DNA of 59,118 nt from contig MNVC01000014.1 in NCBI GenBank assembly GCA_001871435.1, positions 1-59,118 on the forward strand, given 5' to 3'. How positions within the stretch are numbered: the first letter of the stretch is position 1; each line of letters begins with the position of its first letter. This DNA is from Candidatus Magasanikbacteria bacterium CG1_02_32_51 (GTDB taxonomy: Bacteria > Patescibacteriota > Patescibacteriia > Magasanikbacterales > UBA922). Shown piece after piece: positions 32,892 to 41,859 of the stretch. The position numbers and the translations under genes were made by a program. Below the pieces are notes generated by a model, which saw nothing but the letters and a program-made list of their open reading frames with translations, was not told where the DNA came from and searched no databases.

Positions 32892-34274
32892 ATGAAAAAA
32901 CCTATGAAACTCCTCTATATTGGTGCCGGATATGTTGGTACTTGTTCAGCAGCTGTCTCTGCCTCAAGTGGGCATGATGTTTTGGTGTATGACATTGATG
33001 AAAAGAAGATAAGTATGTTGTCTTCAGGTGACCGTGACCAGATAGAAGCTTGTCTTTTCGAAGAAGGTCTTAGTGATTTGTTGGTTCGTAATCAAGAAAG
33101 AATAAAATTTACTTTGGATTATCGCAAAGTTGTAGATTTTTTGGATACCTGTGATGCTATTTTCATGTGTTTGCCAACTCCGGAAATTGGAGAAACAGGG
33201 GAGAGTGATCTTAGATATTACAATGAGGCGGCACAGCAATTGGCAGAAAATTTGGCCAAGAGAACTGCTGGAACACAAGAAAAATATATTGTTATAATCA
33301 ACAAAAGTACTGTACCGATAGATATGGTGGATAAGACCTCTGAGATTTTGGAAAGTATGGGTGTCAAGAATTTTGGGGTGGTTTCTAATCCAGAATTTTT
33401 GGTAGAAGGTAAAGCCATTCAAGCATCTATCAAGCCTGATAGAATTGTGGTTGGTGCTTGGACTCAAAAAGATTTTGAAATAATGAGAAAAGTCTATGAA
33501 CGATTCTACAATTCACCTCAGACAAAATATATTGAGATAAATCCCAAAGAAGCGGCAGCAAGTAAACTTCTTGCCAATTATATACTTTTCAATAAATTGG
33601 CTGTGTGTTTCGACGTGGTTGGTCGTACTTGCGAGAGTTTTGAAAATCTTCAATTTGAAAATGTTCGCAATGCTTTGGTCGCAGATCCACGTATTGGAAG
33701 TTGGGGGCTGTACAATAGCCTTTATGCTGGAGGAAGTTGTCTTATCAAAGACGCTCGTTCGCTTTCTCATCAACTCAAATATAAAAATCAAAATACTACA
33801 CTAGTTGATGAGGTTTATTTATCAAACAAAAGACAACTTAATAATTTTTTGAGTAGAATTGATCAAATAATAGATTCTAATTGGTCGAATAAGAAAGTCA
33901 CAATTTTAGGTACAGCATTCAAGCGTGATACCAATGATATTCGCAATTCAGCTAGTATAGAAATTATGAAATATTTGGAAAATAAAAGTATTTCACAAAT
34001 AAATATTTATGATCCAGCTGGGATGGATAATTTCAAAAAAATGTTTGGAGAATCAGAAAAAGTGAAGTATCATCATCACGAATTTGAAGCAATCAAGAAT
34101 TCTGATATAATAATCATAGCTACTGATTGGCCACAGTTTCGTGGTTTGGCTGATGTCATTATTTCTGAGCTTTCTAGCAAACCTTTGATTGCTGATGGGC
34201 GTCGTATGCTCCAACATCGTTATCAGGATTTGAAAGACGCGGGGTTTAAGGTGATTGCAGTAGGAAGTAGATAG
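32892..34274 (+). CDS. ugd: UDP-glucose/GDP-mannose 6-dehydrogenase family protein
   Basis: A 460-aa protein. NAD binding uses YIGAGYVGTCSAAVSASSGH (9-28). IFMCLPTPE, INKSTVPIDMV, VSNPEFLVEGKAIQ (about 175-188), ANYILFNKLAVCFDVVGR and YAGGSCLIKDARSL give the catalytic Cys of the GGSC motif. ILGTAFKRDTNDIRNSAS is the C-terminal domain signature. The expected product is UDP-glucuronate. The usual GFGGSCFPKD is YAGGSCLIKD, and the KYxxNxF segment is replaced by KLLANYILF, so the substrate may differ from UDP-glucose. Confidence 0.88.
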   Translation: MKKPMKLLYIGAGYVGTCSAAVSASSGHDVLVYDIDEKKISMLSSGDRDQIEACLFEEGLSDLLVRNQERIKFTLDYRKVVDFLDTCDAIFMCLPTPEIGETGESDLRYYNEAAQQLAENLAKRTAGTQEKYIVIINKSTVPIDMVDKTSEILESMGVKNFGVVSNPEFLVEGKAIQASIKPDRIVVGAWTQKDFEIMRKVYERFYNSPQTKYIEINPKEAAASKLLANYILFNKLAVCFDVVGRTCESFENLQFENVRNALVADPRIGSWGLYNSLYAGGSCLIKDARSLSHQLKYKNQNTTLVDEVYLSNKRQLNNFLSRIDQIIDSNWSNKKVTILGTAFKRDTNDIRNSASIEIMKYLENKSISQINIYDPAGMDNFKKMFGESEKVKYHHHEFEAIKNSDIIIIATDWPQFRGLADVIISELSSKPLIADGRRMLQHRYQDLKDAGFKVIAVGSR

Positions 34275-34278
34275 ATGA

Positions 34279-34320
34279 AAAATTTTGAATTTTGAATTTT
34301 GAATTTTAAAACAATTTTAT
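34279..34320. repeat. Left inverted tandem repeat of four-helix-bundle unit B
   Basis: Three period-7 GAATTTT units follow AAAATTTT and run into AAAACAATTTTAT. The arm ends 16 bases before the gene. It is the reverse complement of 34710-34744 and the near-twin of the left arm at 7527. Confidence 0.82.
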
Positions 34321-34336
34321 AATTTTTTAATTTTAA

Positions 34337-34687
34337 ATGGAGGCTATGAATTATGATTTAGAAGAAAGAACGTTGAAGTTTAGTAAAGAAGTTTTAATTT
34401 TTTTATCTGGATTAACAAGTAGTCCAATAAATAATCCAATTATTTCTCAGTTAGTTCGTTCTGCAACTAGTGTTGGTGCAAATTATAGAGAAGCAAATGC
34501 GGCTAGTTCTAAAAAAGATTTCAAAAATAAAATATCAATATCAAGAAAAGAAGCTAATGAAACAAAGTATTGGATAGAATTATTAGGTAATATAGAGTAT
34601 GATAAAGAAGAGTTGCGTAAATTTTGGCAAGAAGCTCATGAATTATCATTAATTTTTGGGAAAATATTTCATAGTTTAACTAGTTAA
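34337..34687 (+). CDS. Four-helix-bundle protein (S23/IVS family), unit B
   Basis: A 116-aa protein. Family core: TLKFSKEVLIFLSGLTS (helix 1), IISQLVRSATSVGANYREAN (about 34-53), KISISRKEANETKYWIELLG (about 70-89) and a final helix ELSLIFGKIFHSL. This is a canonical four-helix-bundle protein. The start region reads ATGGAGGCTATGAATTATG, so GGAGG may serve as an SD for an inner ATG (34346); nearby host genes have no such motif. Perfectly paired repeats bracket the gene, which separates ugd from galE. Confidence 0.88.
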   Translation: MEAMNYDLEERTLKFSKEVLIFLSGLTSSPINNPIISQLVRSATSVGANYREANAASSKKDFKNKISISRKEANETKYWIELLGNIEYDKEELRKFWQEAHELSLIFGKIFHSLTS

Positions 34688-34709
34688 TTCAAAATTTTGT
34701 AATTAGTTA

Positions 34710-34744
34710 ATTGTTTTAAAATTTAAAATTCGAAATTCAAAATT
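34710..34744. repeat. Right inverted tandem repeat of four-helix-bundle unit B
   Basis: ATTGTTTTAAAATTTAAAATTC, then GAAATTC and AAAATT, mirror the left arm at 34279-34320 with few mismatches. They also match the right arm of the gene-less copy at 7612-7648. Confidence 0.82.
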
Positions 34745-34759
34745 ATAAATATATTTATT

Positions 34760-35770
34760 ATGTCCAAATATCTCATCACCGGCGGTGCTGGCTACATCGG
34801 TAGTCATGTCGTCAAACAACTTATTGAAAAGAAAAATGATATTGTCATTGTGGATAATCTTTCTACTGGTTTTCAAAAAACAGTAAATACTTTGAAAAAA
34901 TACGCTTTGACAAAAAAAGTAAAATTGGGTTTTTACAAATTAGATTTGGCTGATAGTAAAAAATTGGAAACAGTATTTGCCAAAGAAAATGTCCAAGGTG
35001 TGATACATTTTGCAGCCAGTATCGTCGTATCTGAATCAGTGCGCGATCCACTAAAATATTATAGTAACAACACTGGTAATACAATCAATCTTCTCAAAGC
35101 TTGTTTGAAATACAAAGTCAATAAATTTATTTTTAGTTCTACAGCTGCGGTTTATGGTGATCCAGACCCAAAGACTATTCCTCTAAAAGAAAGTGGAATT
35201 ACTATTCCAATAAGTCCCTATGGTTCTAGTAAATTATTTAATGAAAAAATTATTCAAGACGTAGCTTTTGCTAATACAAATTTCAAGTATGTAATTTTGC
35301 GTTATTTCAATGTGGCTGGGGCTAGTGTAGATGGAATGTTAGGACAATCTACCAAAGATGCGACACACTTAATCAAAATTGCTTTGGAAACAACTCTTGG
35401 AAAACGTGAAAAAATGTTTATCAATGGTACAGATTATAATACTCCAGATGGTACCTGTATTCGTGATTATATTTATGTTGATGATTTGGCCTCTGCTCAT
35501 ATCAAATCTTTGTATTATCTAAACAAAAACAAAGGTGGAATTTTCAACTGTGGTTATGGTAAAGGTTTTTCGGTTAAAGACGTAATTAGTATGATGAAGA
35601 AAGTGAGTGGTAATGATTTCAAAGTAGAAACAACCAAAAGACGTGAGGGTGATCCAGCGATTGTCATTGCTGATAATAGTAAAATAGTTAATGAAATGGA
35701 CTGGAAACCGAAGTATGATGATTTGAAGATTATGTGTGAGACAGCGCTGGCTTGGGAGAAAAAGTTGTAA
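34760..35770 (+). CDS. galE: UDP-glucose 4-epimerase
   Basis: A 336-aa extended SDR: GGAGYIGSHVVKQL (8-21), VIHFAASIVVSESVRDPLKY (about 80-99), FSSTAAVYGDP (about 127-137, catalytic Ser), SPYGSSKLFNEK with Y-xxx-K (about 153-157), YFNVAGAS and DYIYVDDLASAHI. It interconverts UDP-glucose and UDP-galactose (or the N-acetyl forms) for the glycan locus. Length and motifs are normal. It is the last enzyme of the + strand sugar block. Confidence 0.95.
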   Translation: MSKYLITGGAGYIGSHVVKQLIEKKNDIVIVDNLSTGFQKTVNTLKKYALTKKVKLGFYKLDLADSKKLETVFAKENVQGVIHFAASIVVSESVRDPLKYYSNNTGNTINLLKACLKYKVNKFIFSSTAAVYGDPDPKTIPLKESGITIPISPYGSSKLFNEKIIQDVAFANTNFKYVILRYFNVAGASVDGMLGQSTKDATHLIKIALETTLGKREKMFINGTDYNTPDGTCIRDYIYVDDLASAHIKSLYYLNKNKGGIFNCGYGKGFSVKDVISMMKKVSGNDFKVETTKRREGDPAIVIADNSKIVNEMDWKPKYDDLKIMCETALAWEKKL

Positions 35771-35772
35771 AC

Positions 35773-35843
35773 TCACGTAACACGTAGCACATAACTCGTA
35801 ACGATTTTGTTACATGATATGTGTTATGTGATATGGGTTGTGA
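35773..35843. repeat. Inverted repeat after galE
   Basis: CACGTAACACGTAGCACATA on the left and TATGTGTTATGTGATATG on the right are imperfect complements around GATTTT, with GTAAC/GTTAC closing the loop. It can form a long hairpin and may end the galE transcript, but there is no U-run. Confidence 0.55.
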
Positions 35844-35864
35844 TTTCGGTGTTTTATTTTTTTG

Positions 35865-35873
35865 TGTTATAAT
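35865..35873 (+). promoter_or_regulatory. Extended -10 promoter of the small membrane protein gene
   Basis: TGTTATAAT fits an extended -10 (TGnTATAAT) 27 bases before ATG 35901. No -35 is evident, as is usual for extended -10 promoters. Confidence 0.5.
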
Positions 35874-35900
35874 CAAAATATTATAAATTAAATAAAATTT

Positions 35901-36128
35901 ATGAATCTTAATAAAAAAAAGATTTTCTGGTTGGATATAATATTTTTTGTGGTACTGCTACTTGTTGGCGGTTATTTTTTTTATAAGAGTGCTCCGCCTG
36001 CTACAGCACCGGAAGATGATGGTGGCGTCGTGACTAGCACTGGAAAAGTTGATGTTAGTACTGGTACAGTGAGTACAAGTTTGCCAGAAGGTGTGACTGT
36101 GGAGGATTTGAGCGATGTTGAGCGTTAG
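35901..36128 (+). CDS. Small single-pass membrane protein, unknown
   Basis: A 75-aa protein with a short basic cytoplasmic start (MNLNKKK), one transmembrane helix (WLDIIFFVVLLLVGGYFF, about 10-27) and an external Ser/Thr/Val-rich acidic tail (DDGGVVTSTGKVDVSTGTVS). It has no known family that I recognise. The T/S-rich tail could be a target of the neighbouring glycosylation genes, which is speculation. It stands alone between galE and the restriction system. Confidence 0.6.
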   Translation: MNLNKKKIFWLDIIFFVVLLLVGGYFFYKSAPPATAPEDDGGVVTSTGKVDVSTGTVSTSLPEGVTVEDLSDVER

Positions 36129-36292
36129 TTAATAGCATAAGTATTTTATTTATAGGTTTGTATTCTCAAAAATAACTAAATTGTTTTCTATTATTAAGTG
36201 TGGTACTATATTTACATTATATAAACATGTTTTTTAAAAAATTGTATTTTTTATAATACATATTCAAAAAAGATAGAAATAAAAGTTACATT

Positions 36293-38233
36293 ATGGATAT
36301 TACACAACAAATTCTAAATAAAATCTTCAAAAACCCCGAGCAGGATTTACTAATGTTTGACGACCCACTTTCTAAATTAGACATTTATGAAAAAGATGAG
36401 GGTAAATATTATGTAAAGTCTATATCAAAAATGGAGGAGGAAAAATTAGTTTACACTGAAAAGACTGGTAAGTCTGCTCCTGAAGAAATTGTTCGTCAAC
36501 TTTATTTATTGGAACTTACAAAGAAATATAAATATCCAAAAGCACATATAGAACTTGAAAAGATAGTGCAGTTTGGTCGTGAAAAGAACGATAATAAACG
36601 TGCTGATATTGTTGTCTACACTGATGAGACTTGGCAAACAATAAAAATGATTATTGAAGTTAAAGCACCTAATGCAGAAAACGATATTCAACAGTTGAAG
36701 TCATACCTGAACGCTGAGGGTTCACCAATTGGTGTTGCCCTTAATGGTAAATATCAGTTGATACTATTCCGCCCATACCCAAAAGATTTTGATACCCTAG
36801 ACCAAATACCTGCATACGGTGAAGATGTTGCCGATGTTCTCCAAAAGAGAAAGACACTTAAAGACCTGCACGAGCAAGACCTTAAAATTATTATCAAAAC
36901 CCTTGAAGAGTTGGTGCTCGCTAATTCAGGTTTTGATAGTTTTGATGAGATATTCAAACTTATTTACGCAAAACTTTACGACGAAAAAGAGGCTATTTCT
37001 CGTAATGGTGAGGAACTCTATTTTAGAAAAAGCCCAACTGGTAAGCCTGAAGACACAATGAAAGTAATCAACGACCTTTTTGAGGACGCTAAAAAGGAAT
37101 GGCCTGAGATATTCGAAAAGACTGACAAAATAAAACTATCACCCGAGCATCTCTCTATTTGTGTTGGTGAATTACAAGATGTCCGCTTGTTTGGTTCTAA
37201 TCTCCGCATCATTGATGAGGCTTTTGAATATTTACTCCCTGATGTAGCAAAGGGTAAGAAAGGTCAATACTTTACACCTCGTATTGTGATTGATATGTGC
37301 GTGCAAATGATGAACCCAAAGAAAAAGGAGTATGTCATAGACACTGCTTGTGGCAGCGCTGGGTTCTTGGTACACGCAATGCAATATGTTGCGAAAAATG
37401 AGAATCTCTCAAAAACAGGAATGAAAGACTATGCAATGCGATACCTTTTCGGTATAGACTTTGACGAGAAATCAACGAAAATTAGTCGTGCGATTATGGT
37501 TATTGCTGGCGATGGTAAAAGTCATATTTATAAAACTACTTCACTTGATACAAAGGAATGGCCTGAGCGTTTTAAGGCAGAACTAAGAGACTATGACTTG
37601 GTACAAGAGTACGATGATTACATAAAAACTAACGATAACAAAGAAAACTTAAAGGAGTTGAAATTTGATGTATTGCTTGCAAATCCTCCATTTGCAGGTG
37701 AAGTAAAGGAAAAACATTTACTGTCTCAGTATGTACTTGGTAAGAATGCTAAGGGTAAGATGCAAAAGTCAGTAGACAGACACTTGCTTTTCATTGAAAA
37801 AAATCTTGATTTCGTAAAAGTAGGAGGTAGACTTGCAGTCGTACTCCCACAAGGTATTTTCAACAACACCAGTGAGGAATATGTCCGTAAATATATAATG
37901 CAAAAGGCTCGTATCTTGGCAGTTGTAGGACTACACGGTAATTCATTTAAGCCACACACAGGCACAAAGACATCTGTTATTTTCTTGCAGAAGTGGAATG
38001 AAAACGAAGTAGATGCTGGCGGAAGTCCAACAGTAAAGGACTATCCTATTTTCTTTGCTACGCAGAAGCAATCATTCAAAGATAACAGTGGTGACTATAT
38101 TTTTGAAAAGGAAGCAGATGGCAGTATCGTAAAAGATACAGACGGTAACCCTAAATACCTTTGCGACTTGGACGAAATCGCAGATGCGTTTGTCGCTTGG
38201 GGTAAAGAACAGAAGTTAGACTTCTTAAATTAA
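36293..38233 (+). CDS. Restriction-modification fusion: HsdR_N-like nuclease plus N6-adenine methylase
   Basis: A 646-aa protein. Residues about 60-165 are a PD-(D/E)XK-type domain as at the N-terminus of HsdR (KRADIVVYTDE, then MIIEVKAPNAENDIQQLKSY). Residues about 300-620 are an HsdM-type N6 methylase: KKGQYFTPRIVIDMCV, motif I DTACGSAGFLVHAM (about 353-366), FGIDFDEKSTKISR and motif IV LLANPPFAGEV (about 461-471). No translocase helicase gene is present. A nuclease-methylase chain with a separate S subunit is the architecture of BcgI-type (IIB) enzymes, whose A chain is of similar length. The gene looks richer in G+C and different in codon use from its neighbours, so it was probably acquired by transfer. 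Confidence 0.85.
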   Translation: MDITQQILNKIFKNPEQDLLMFDDPLSKLDIYEKDEGKYYVKSISKMEEEKLVYTEKTGKSAPEEIVRQLYLLELTKKYKYPKAHIELEKIVQFGREKNDNKRADIVVYTDETWQTIKMIIEVKAPNAENDIQQLKSYLNAEGSPIGVALNGKYQLILFRPYPKDFDTLDQIPAYGEDVADVLQKRKTLKDLHEQDLKIIIKTLEELVLANSGFDSFDEIFKLIYAKLYDEKEAISRNGEELYFRKSPTGKPEDTMKVINDLFEDAKKEWPEIFEKTDKIKLSPEHLSICVGELQDVRLFGSNLRIIDEAFEYLLPDVAKGKKGQYFTPRIVIDMCVQMMNPKKKEYVIDTACGSAGFLVHAMQYVAKNENLSKTGMKDYAMRYLFGIDFDEKSTKISRAIMVIAGDGKSHIYKTTSLDTKEWPERFKAELRDYDLVQEYDDYIKTNDNKENLKELKFDVLLANPPFAGEVKEKHLLSQYVLGKNAKGKMQKSVDRHLLFIEKNLDFVKVGGRLAVVLPQGIFNNTSEEYVRKYIMQKARILAVVGLHGNSFKPHTGTKTSVIFLQKWNENEVDAGGSPTVKDYPIFFATQKQSFKDNSGDYIFEKEADGSIVKDTDGNPKYLCDLDEIADAFVAWGKEQKLDFLN

Positions 38234-38237
38234 CTAT

Positions 38238-39656
38238 ATGTCTTGGCAAACAATAGTAAAGGATAATAATTTAGACGCATCAGTAACTTTTTTTAGTGAG
38301 CTTGTTGAAAGACTTGATGCAGAATATTATAAACCAGAATATCTTAATATAGATAAATTACTTGCAAAAGGCTTACCCCTTGGTGATATATCTAAGACAT
38401 TTGATTTACAATCTAATGGTTCTTTTAAACAAATATTCACAATATTGAATGACGGAAATGATAAAAATATACCATATATCAGGTCTGGCAATGTTGGAAA
38501 CTTTTTCATAAAAAAAAATGACCTATCTTTTATTTCCTCTGAAGCACACAATAAGTTAAAAAAAACACATACAAAATTGGGAGATATTTTAATGGCTAGA
38601 AAAGGTAAAATTGGAGGGGCAACAATAATTACTAAAGATGATGGAAACTATAACTCAAATGACAATGTTACTAACATTAAAATAATTGAAGGGATTAACC
38701 CATTTTATGTAACTACATTTTTAAATTGCAAATATGGACTAAATCAGGTTTTTAGACAAGCAACAGGAAATGTACAGCCTTGGCTTAGTATGAAACAAGT
38801 TAGAGGTCTAAAGATAGTATTACCAAACGAATTACTACAATTAAAAATTGAAGAAATAATTAAAAAAGCCAATCTTGCAAATAAAAAATCAGAACAAGAG
38901 TACAAAAGTGCTGAGTTAATTTTTCTTAAGGAAATTGGTCTTGATAAACATATAGCAAGTAAGTTAAGTGTATCTGTAAGAAATCTTTCGGAGTGTCTAC
39001 GAGATGACCGTTTTGATGCAGAATACTGGCAACCTGAATATGATGCAATGGAAAAAGCAGTTTCAAAAGTAATACAAAAAGAACTTGGCGAGATAGTTTC
39101 AGTATTAAAAGGTGTAGAGGTTGGAAGTGAAGCATACGACCCTGAGGGCAAACCTTTTATCCGAGTATCTGATTTTTCTATTTATGGCATTGAAGATGTA
39201 GAAAAGAAAATATCACCTGAACTTTACGAAGAGCTAAAAGATAAATACACCCCTAAAAAGGGAGATGTTCTTTTTACAAAAGACGGAACTATTGGACTTT
39301 CTTACGCTTTACACGAGGAAAAAGTTGGCATACTGAGTGGTGCTTTTTTAAGACTAAAACCAACTATCAAAATCAACACTGATTACTTAGCGTTGGTATT
39401 AAACTCGCTTTATTGTAAAACTCAAATTGAAAGAATGTCTGGTGGCGCTATAATTGCTCATTTAAAACCAGATAGTGCAAAGAAAATAAAGATACCCTTG
39501 CTATCAGATGCAAAACAGGCAGAAATTGCAGAGAAAGTATCTACGGCATTTAGAATGCGGAAGGAGGTAAAAGAACTCCTAGAAAAAGCAAAACGAGCCG
39601 TAGAAATCTTTGTTGAGCGAGATGAAAAAGAAGCTTTGAGTTATTTAATATCTTAA
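38238..39656 (+). CDS. Type I-like specificity (S) subunit
   Basis: A 472-aa protein with two target-recognition halves. The first covers about 15-235 (SELVERLDAEYYKPEYLNI, LGDILMARKGKIGG, LSMKQVRGLKIVLPNELLQ). The second covers about 255-460 (LRDDRFDAEYWQPEYDAM, KKGDVLFTKDGTIGLSYALH, LKPDSAKKIKIPLLSDAKQA). Each half ends in a coiled-coil spacer (EEIIKKANLANKKSEQEYKS; KVSTAFRMRKEVKELLEKAK). The inner duplication is visible by eye (DAEYYKPEY versus DAEYWQPEY). Two recognition domains predict a bipartite target site. It starts 4 bases after the methylase-nuclease stop. Confidence 0.88.
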   Translation: MSWQTIVKDNNLDASVTFFSELVERLDAEYYKPEYLNIDKLLAKGLPLGDISKTFDLQSNGSFKQIFTILNDGNDKNIPYIRSGNVGNFFIKKNDLSFISSEAHNKLKKTHTKLGDILMARKGKIGGATIITKDDGNYNSNDNVTNIKIIEGINPFYVTTFLNCKYGLNQVFRQATGNVQPWLSMKQVRGLKIVLPNELLQLKIEEIIKKANLANKKSEQEYKSAELIFLKEIGLDKHIASKLSVSVRNLSECLRDDRFDAEYWQPEYDAMEKAVSKVIQKELGEIVSVLKGVEVGSEAYDPEGKPFIRVSDFSIYGIEDVEKKISPELYEELKDKYTPKKGDVLFTKDGTIGLSYALHEEKVGILSGAFLRLKPTIKINTDYLALVLNSLYCKTQIERMSGGAIIAHLKPDSAKKIKIPLLSDAKQAEIAEKVSTAFRMRKEVKELLEKAKRAVEIFVERDEKEALSYLIS

Positions 39657-39658
39657 AT

Positions 39659-40009
39659 ATGAACAAAAAGAAAGAACCTTGGCAAATTGTAGCCGCTCGA
39701 TATTGTGTAGAAAATTCTGAAAAAGGTTTTGAAGAAAAAAATTTAAAGAGCTATATTCAATCTATTTATTCTGTAAGCGATGGGCATGTCAGTCAATTTA
39801 TAGAAGAAGATCTTCAGTTTCCTCTTGGTAGTAAATATCCCAGAAAGGAAAGAGGTGGATTTTGGATTCCATCGCTAGATTTGGTTTCAAAGGTAACTGA
39901 TTATGACGAGCTTAAAGAAGCACGTGAGAATTCAAAAAATGCATTTTGTTTATCAATTATTGCAATCATAATTTCAGCTCTAACATTAATTATTCAGCTT
40001 TTACAATAA
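39659..40009 (+). CDS. Small protein of the restriction operon, C-terminal membrane helix
   Basis: A 116-aa protein starting 2 bases after the S subunit stop. Residues 1-75 look like a small folded domain (EPWQIVAARYCVENSEKGFE, GHVSQFIEEDLQFPLGSKYP). Residues 95-116 form a hydrophobic tail (AFCLSIIAIIISALTLIIQL), so it may be a tail-anchored protein. I do not recognise the family. Operon position suggests a role with the restriction system. Confidence 0.6.
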   Translation: MNKKKEPWQIVAARYCVENSEKGFEEKNLKSYIQSIYSVSDGHVSQFIEEDLQFPLGSKYPRKERGGFWIPSLDLVSKVTDYDELKEARENSKNAFCLSIIAIIISALTLIIQLLQ

Positions 40010-40168
40010 ACTATTTATAAATAGCTGTATTGTAATTAAATAAAATTGTCAGGCTGGTAATTTCATAGATATGTATCCTATGGGCTTTAACAAAAATTGG
40101 TACCCAAATAGTATCTTTGCTTTTTAGTTATTTATCTTTTTCCTCAATAATAAGCCCAAAAAATTAGC

Positions 40169-40197
40169 TTGAAGCTATCTTATTTTTGGAGTATAAT
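40169..40197 (+). promoter_or_regulatory. Promoter of pyk
   Basis: TTGAAG (40169-40174), a 17-bp spacer and TATAAT (40192-40197). Transcription would begin at about 40204, which rules out the longer frame opening at TTG 40169 and leaves a 31-base U-rich leader. The gap 40010-40168 otherwise shows nothing. Confidence 0.78.
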
Positions 40198-40234
40198 ACG
40201 AGCTATAGTTATTTATCTAAAAAATGAGTTTTTT

Positions 40235-41671
40235 ATGGAAAAACAAACCAAAATTGTCTGTACTATTGGACCTTCTTGCGAAGATGTAGATACATTGGAA
40301 AAGATGGTTAAGGCGGGGATGAATATCGCTAGACTAAACTTCTCTCACGGCACTTACGAAAATCACAAAATGCTTATTGCCAATATTCGTAAAGTAGAAG
40401 AAAAGACTGGTGAACCAATTGCTATTTTACAAGATTTGCAAGGACCAAAAATTAGAATCGGCAAAGTCGCTAATGAAGGTGTGGCTTTGTTGGCTGGTGA
40501 AGAAGTAATATTTTCTACCGATCCTAAAGATACTAATTATATTCCTTTGGGTTATCCTGAGTTGCATAATTTTGTGAAGCAAGGAGAAATAATGTTGCTT
40601 GATGATGGTAAAATGCAAGTAAAAATAGAAAGAGTAGTTGATAAAAAAATAATTACCAAAGTCATCGTGCCAGGCATACTTACTTCCAACAAAGGTATAA
40701 ATATTCCCCAAACCGATTTGTCAGGTCTAGTTGTTTTGACTGAAAAAGATAAACAAGATGTACGTTTTGGTATTGAAGCTGGAGTAGATATGGTAGCTTT
40801 GTCTTTTGTTATGAGACCAGACGATATTATTGATTTGCGTTATGAGATTGCAAAATGTGAAAAAGAATTAAACAAACCAGAACATTATCCAATACGTCTA
40901 ATTGCCAAAATAGAAAAAGCTGAAGCTGTAAAAAGAATAAAAGAAATATTGGATGTGGCTGATGGTATTATGGTAGCTAGAGGAGATTTGGGTATAGAGA
41001 TTCCTGCTGAAGAAGTACCTATTGTTCAGAAAAAATTGATAGATGTTGCGTTAGAACATGCCAAACCAGTAATTGTGGCTACACAAATGTTGGACTCTAT
41101 GCAAAACAATCCACGTCCGACACGAGCTGAAGTTTCTGATGTTGCTAATGCTGTGACTGATCATACTGATGCTGTGATGCTTTCCAATGAAACTGCTAGT
41201 GGTAAATATCCAGTAGAAGCTGTCACTATGATGACTAAGATTATCAAAGAAACAGAGAAGTCCGAATATACCAAATTATTTTTTCATCAACCAAAAGACA
41301 AAGTAAATAGGATTGATGATACTATTAGTGGTTTATCTAGACTTGTTGCGGAAGATGTAGGTGCCAATCTTATTTTGGCCGCTTCTTTGTCTGGTGAAAC
41401 TGGTCGTCTAATTTCTCGTTATCGTCCCAAATTTCCTATTGCTGTGGCTACTAGTAGCAAATTGGTTTTGCACCAGCTAAATCTTTCTTGGGGAGTTTTC
41501 CCATTTGAGATTGTTGAGTGTCAAAGTATTGAAGAGTTGGTAGAAAGATCTATGACTCATCTGAAAGAAAAAAAAGTTATCAAAAATGGTGATAGAATTA
41601 TTGTCGTTGCTGGTGAACCTGTAGGTCATGCTGGCCATGTAAATTTACTTGAAGTGAGAGAAGTGAAGTAA
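40235..41671 (+). CDS. pyk: Pyruvate kinase
   Basis: A 478-aa protein (from ATG 40235), normal for the family. TKIVCTIGPSCEDVDTLEKM (4-23), MNIARLNFSHGTYENH (about 30-45), ILQDLQGPKIRIG (about 66-78), LIAKIEKAEAVKRIKEIL, DGIMVARGDLGIEIPAEEVP (about 243-262) and ATQMLDSMQNNPRPTRAEVS with the active-site region are all intact. The C-terminal regulatory domain is present. It makes ATP and pyruvate from PEP. A PEP synthase gene follows (42241), so both directions of the PEP-pyruvate step are encoded next to each other. Confidence 0.97.
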   Translation: MEKQTKIVCTIGPSCEDVDTLEKMVKAGMNIARLNFSHGTYENHKMLIANIRKVEEKTGEPIAILQDLQGPKIRIGKVANEGVALLAGEEVIFSTDPKDTNYIPLGYPELHNFVKQGEIMLLDDGKMQVKIERVVDKKIITKVIVPGILTSNKGINIPQTDLSGLVVLTEKDKQDVRFGIEAGVDMVALSFVMRPDDIIDLRYEIAKCEKELNKPEHYPIRLIAKIEKAEAVKRIKEILDVADGIMVARGDLGIEIPAEEVPIVQKKLIDVALEHAKPVIVATQMLDSMQNNPRPTRAEVSDVANAVTDHTDAVMLSNETASGKYPVEAVTMMTKIIKETEKSEYTKLFFHQPKDKVNRIDDTISGLSRLVAEDVGANLILAASLSGETGRLISRYRPKFPIAVATSSKLVLHQLNLSWGVFPFEIVECQSIEELVERSMTHLKEKKVIKNGDRIIVVAGEPVGHAGHVNLLEVREVK

Positions 41672-41726
41672 AAGGCTCGAAAGGCCTAAGATGCTTGAAA
41701 TGCCAGAAAGGTCTAAAAGCTATGAG
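41672..41726. repeat. Outer left repeat of truncated four-helix unit C
   Basis: AAGGCTCGAAAGGCCTAAG, ATGCTTGAAATGCC and AGAAAGGTCTAAAAGC are tandem units. Their reverse complement recurs at 42033-42083, on the other side of the gene remnant. Confidence 0.72.
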
Positions 41727-41730
41727 TAAT

Positions 41731-41845
41731 AATTTCAAATTTCAAAATCCAAATTTCAAATCAATTACAAATGACTTAATTCCAAAATTTTATATTTGAA
41801 ATTAGGATTTGATTTGAAATTTGGGCTTTGTAATTTGTCATTTAA
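41731..41845. repeat. Inner AAATTTC-type hairpin of unit C
   Basis: TTTCAAATTTCAAAATCC and AATTTCAAATCAATTACAAA are followed by AGGATTTGATTTGAAATTTG and TTTGTAATTTGTCATTTAA, which is the inverted order. The same words occur at 53257-53300, 53657-53714 and 47578-47662. Confidence 0.75.
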
Positions 41846-41859
41846 TACTACTATTTTTG

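Noticed and set aside
40169..40234. Pyruvate kinase start at TTG 40169
   Set aside because: That TTG is the first triplet of the -35 box; the family's N-terminus fits ATG 40235.
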